Shown piece after piece: positions 61,100 to 64,000 of a DNA stretch of 64,000 nt. The stretch is from Protonemura montana (Eukaryota; Arthropoda; Insecta; Plecoptera; Nemouridae): contig OX387604.1 in assembly GCA_947568835.1 (NCBI GenBank), positions 22,597,076 to 22,661,075 of the forward strand, given 5' to 3'. Below the pieces are notes generated by a model, which searched no databases, was not told the origin of the DNA, and saw nothing but the letters and a program-made list of their open reading frames with translations. The translations under genes and the position numbers were made by a program. Each line of letters begins with the position of its first letter. Positions within the stretch are counted from its first letter, which is position 1.

Positions 61100-61737
61100 G
61101 GGTAGTAGCAAGACGCGACGTGTAGAGATGATTGTTTACTAGTTCACAAGATACCACGATGGTGGCTGGAAGGATGGATGACTGGCGTCCGGCCTGTCCG
61201 GCCTGTCCGGCCTGTCCGGGCCCCGAGATCTAAGAGAGTGAGCCTGGCTCTCGCACTCCAGATATATCCGTCAGAACGCTAGGGTTGCACTTTACTAGCT
61301 TAGGCGCTCTCTGGTATTACTAGCGCTCTCTATAGTGGTACTATGATACTCGGTGATGGTACTGTATCAACTGTAGTTGGTACATTCGCCACCCCTTCGA
61401 CAGGAAAAGAGGTACTCTTTTCTGCGAGACGTATCGAACAAGGAGGAAAACAAAATTAGCAATTCTTTAGTATGATATTTAGTTAACCTGTAATATCCAG
61501 GTGAATTGTGAGTTTACGTGAATTTAAGTTATATCTATTTTTAAATATTGAATGGTGCAGCCGTTTCGTTCTGGGATTTTAGTACAATAGTTTGATATTT
61601 AAGTTCCTTTCCAGCCATATATGTATAGTAGTATAATCAAATCGAACCCAATTAAACCCAAACCAAAATAACAACAATGAATCAATCATAAATCGAATAA
61701 CCACGAACATTAAGTATAACAGAAGATAGTAACAATA
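61100..61737 (-). repeat. Copy 2 of the diverged LTR and 3' flank
   Basis: Matches 21571-22208, including the three GGCCTGTCCG units. Bases 60515-61099 correspond to 20986-21570, without a recognised gene. Confidence 0.85.
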
Positions 61738-61908
61738 ATACTGTCACGTACCCTTGTGTCAACGGAACCATGGGGCACTCGCTATACTCGTGAAAGGGGG
61801 TAGTGACTAGGGGATCTACATAAATACTACTTATTGGTGAATAACAATTTGCTTGCCGTTTATTATGGACCTAAATCTAAACATAGCCATTAACCTAAAC
61901 CATTAACT

Positions 61909-62520
61909 TGGTTCTTTCCTAACTGCGTTGGTCCCCATTGCCGTGGCCCGCTAGCCCTAACGGGGGCTCTTTGAACGTTGTGGCTAGGCCATTCGCCCCA
62001 TGATCCCTGTCGACCACCCTTATAAGTAAGGGACACTTCAGTCCCTGTCGTGACCTGTGGGAACTGGTCCCCATTTCCCCGAGGAAAATTGCGTTGATGA
62101 TTATCACTATACTCTACATCTTCTCCCCAAGTGACATGTACGGTATTAGATAGATGTACGCCCAATCCCCGCAATTACTTCATTTTTTCTTCCAACTCGG
62201 CTATTTCACTTGCTTGTTCAAAGGTGGTAGGGGTTTTTGAAAGAATATAACGCTTTAAGGAAGGCTTAACTCTGTGCAAAAACTGTTTTCGAAGTGCCTC
62301 TTTATGAAGTTCCTTGCGAATGACATCTCCGGAGTCACCTTTAACCTCCAGCAGCCCTTTCGTACTTACTCGCAAACGTGCTGCAAACTGTGATACCGAT
62401 TTGCCGCCCCTCTGGGTACAATTCCTGAATGCTTGTTCAGTGAATTCCGCGTAGATCTTCGGTTTAAAGCCCTCGCGCAGTGTCGCGACTAATTCCTCCC
62501 AAGATGAGACTCCATCGCCC
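61909..62520 (-). pseudogene. Copy 2 of the diverged gag fragment
   Basis: Matches 22380-22991, with the same internal frameshift and the same fusion to the basic ORF at its upstream side. Confidence 0.85.
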
Positions 62521-63124
62521 AAACTATCGGGAGGTTCGCGCATAGAAGTTGTAATACGTCGTCTGGCTCCGGCACTGGGAAAAAGATCCTCCGCCCGTTC
62601 GGGTGTTGGAGCCTAATAAGGTGGCGCATGGCCGCCCTCCTGTTCCCCGCCTCCTCGAGTCGAGCTAGTTTACAACTCTCCTCAAGGCCCTTGTAGATTT
62701 CCGCGGGGTCGACGTGTGTGTCCTCCTCTTTTTTTCTTCCGAGAGCTTGATCTTCTTTGCTCTCCCTACTCTTCCTCTTGAAGAGGGCGGATCCAATGAT
62801 CCATAGCTTCCTCGTCCAGGTGGTATCGGACGAGGTCGCGGTCGATTGGCCAGTGACATCCCCGTCTTTCCCGATCTTCTTCTTTCGGTCCTTTTCTTTC
62901 CTCCACGCGCTCGCCCTTTCGGCGTCCCGTTTAGCGTGCTTCGGGGCCTTTCCTTTCTTCCCCCGGACGGTCTTGCTCTCCCCAGAATCCGTAGAGCAGC
63001 TCCTCGGTGTTGTGAGGAGGAGGGATTCTCCGCCTTCCACGGTACCCTCCTGGGGTATGTCAATTTCATTGGGACTGTCCATGTTGTTCTTCTTTTTCCC
63101 TCTCCGACAGGACACTTCGCACAA
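62521..63124 (-). pseudogene. Copy 2 of the basic ORF with N terminus
   Basis: Matches 22992-23595. One visible change gives Gln for Pro in the VTGPSTATSS segment. Bases 63125-64000 correspond to 23596-24471 and hold no supported gene. Confidence 0.6.
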
Positions 63125-64000
63125 GCAGCAGAGGGCGAGTCAGCTCGAAAAACAAGGAAGAGCAGGGAGCGCTGGTCCGGGAAACGGGCAACGACGGCAA
63201 TGATAGCGAACATCAGGGCCGGTGGTGAATCAGGTGTACTCGTGAAATGTGGAGAGTACAATCGAAGTAGAGAAGGGGTGGCGAATGTTCAGAGGGTTTC
63301 CGATCTGCTAAAAGGTATTAGAGATGGGGCGTTTTGGTCAAAATCCAGAAAATTACTTCGGTTGCTATTGCCAGCGCACGCTCGACAAAGAATGCGCTTG
63401 TCATCAATACGACATCCCACCAACTTTAATGTCGTCCTCGAGATAAAATAACACACGGCACACGAAAACCAAAAGCTTGCGTTGAGACCGAACTTTCGAT
63501 CTTCACCCCGACGATATTTCGAATAGGATCCAGCGCTAGCCCCACCCTCGAGGAGTTGTGTAGCGGATCGCCATGTCATTGACGCGCTCTTTCCAATTTC
63601 TACTTTCGTGACTCGAAGCCAGTATTCAACGTCTGTCGTGGTTCTTTTCTGAATTGCCTGGTCGTTTTATTCGTTGTTCATCCGCCTCCTGGTCCTTAGT
63701 CATTGCATCGTCGTCGTTTTGCCGTTACTCTAGCCTTCTTATTAGTTTATTATTAGTTTGTAGTTCTTATTAAGTTTAGGTTGATGGTCGAGAGCCCCCT
63801 CGCCTCCTTTAGGTCAGGGCCCCACCCGTGGCTTTGGCTGACCTTTATTTAGATGTCAGTCAAAGTCCCACGCATCGTAAAAACTCAACATTTCCTCGGG
63901 CTCTCCCATCACCGGGAATGGGGACACCCGTTCCCATCGCTCCCCCACCTCAACTTCTGTCTCCTAATCTGCATCCCTCTCTTAGCGTACCTCTCTCTCC

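Larger units (their letters stand above)
58769..64000. repeat. Duplicated block, copy 2 (runs off the window)
   Basis: Near-identical to 19289-24471, at an offset of 39529 after a 60-base difference at 58965-59020. It contains second copies of every item listed there, entered separately below. The left border lies exactly at the 3' end of the retroposed ORF, without its poly-A, and abuts Polinton sequence. Confidence 0.92.

Overview
This window is a repeat-dense stretch of an animal genome, most likely an insect. It is built almost entirely of nested mobile elements, and only one ordinary-looking cellular-type gene stands out. The evidence for an animal host is env-bearing Gypsy/errantivirus-type LTR retroelements, a Polinton/Maverick DNA transposon with introns at consensus splice sites, non-LTR retrotransposon debris, poly-A retroposition, and no bacterial features. 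The exact species cannot be told from the sequence alone.

Layout. 1-4.7 kb: a rearranged Polinton relic (terminal repeat, PolB, protease and capsid fragments) carrying a 580-bp solo LTR. 4748-17396: Gypsy-type element A on the minus strand, with 319-bp LTRs that look identical, a 4-bp target duplication CGGC, and intact gag and pol; env is broken by a 14-bp deletion. 17.4-26.3 kb: a graveyard of non-LTR, Gypsy, Polinton and unclassified LTR pieces, including a poly-A retroposed copy of an unrecognised basic ORF with an 18-bp target duplication. 26287-52756: Gypsy-type element B, of the same family with target duplication ACAC. Its env is split by a roughly 13.76-kb Polinton (29572-43335).

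The Polinton has 1502-bp inverted repeats. Internally it carries an adenain-like protease, major capsid protein, a basic core-like protein, a penton-like minor capsid protein, a chromodomain integrase, two small conserved Polinton proteins, an FtsK/HerA-type packaging ATPase and a protein-primed DNA polymerase B, all on the minus strand. PolB carries a one-base frameshift and a predicted 79-bp intron. Each inverted repeat also encodes a predicted two-exon, 138-residue protein.

52.8-58.8 kb: more relics, including fragments of env, of a non-LTR element and of the Polinton terminal-repeat gene, then an intact intronless GT31-type glycosyltransferase gene (56619-57626, + strand). A Polinton ATPase fragment lies 190 bp downstream on the same strand, and a Polinton end follows. 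58769-64000: a second copy of the 19289-24471 block at a constant offset of 39529 over most of its length; it runs off the window.

How the parts fit. The order of events can be read from the nesting: old Polintons first, then Gypsy elements A and B (recent, LTR pairs look identical), then a Polinton jumping into env of B. A and B carry different lesions: A keeps the pol frame but lost the env frame, and B kept the env frame up to the Polinton insertion but lost the pol frame.
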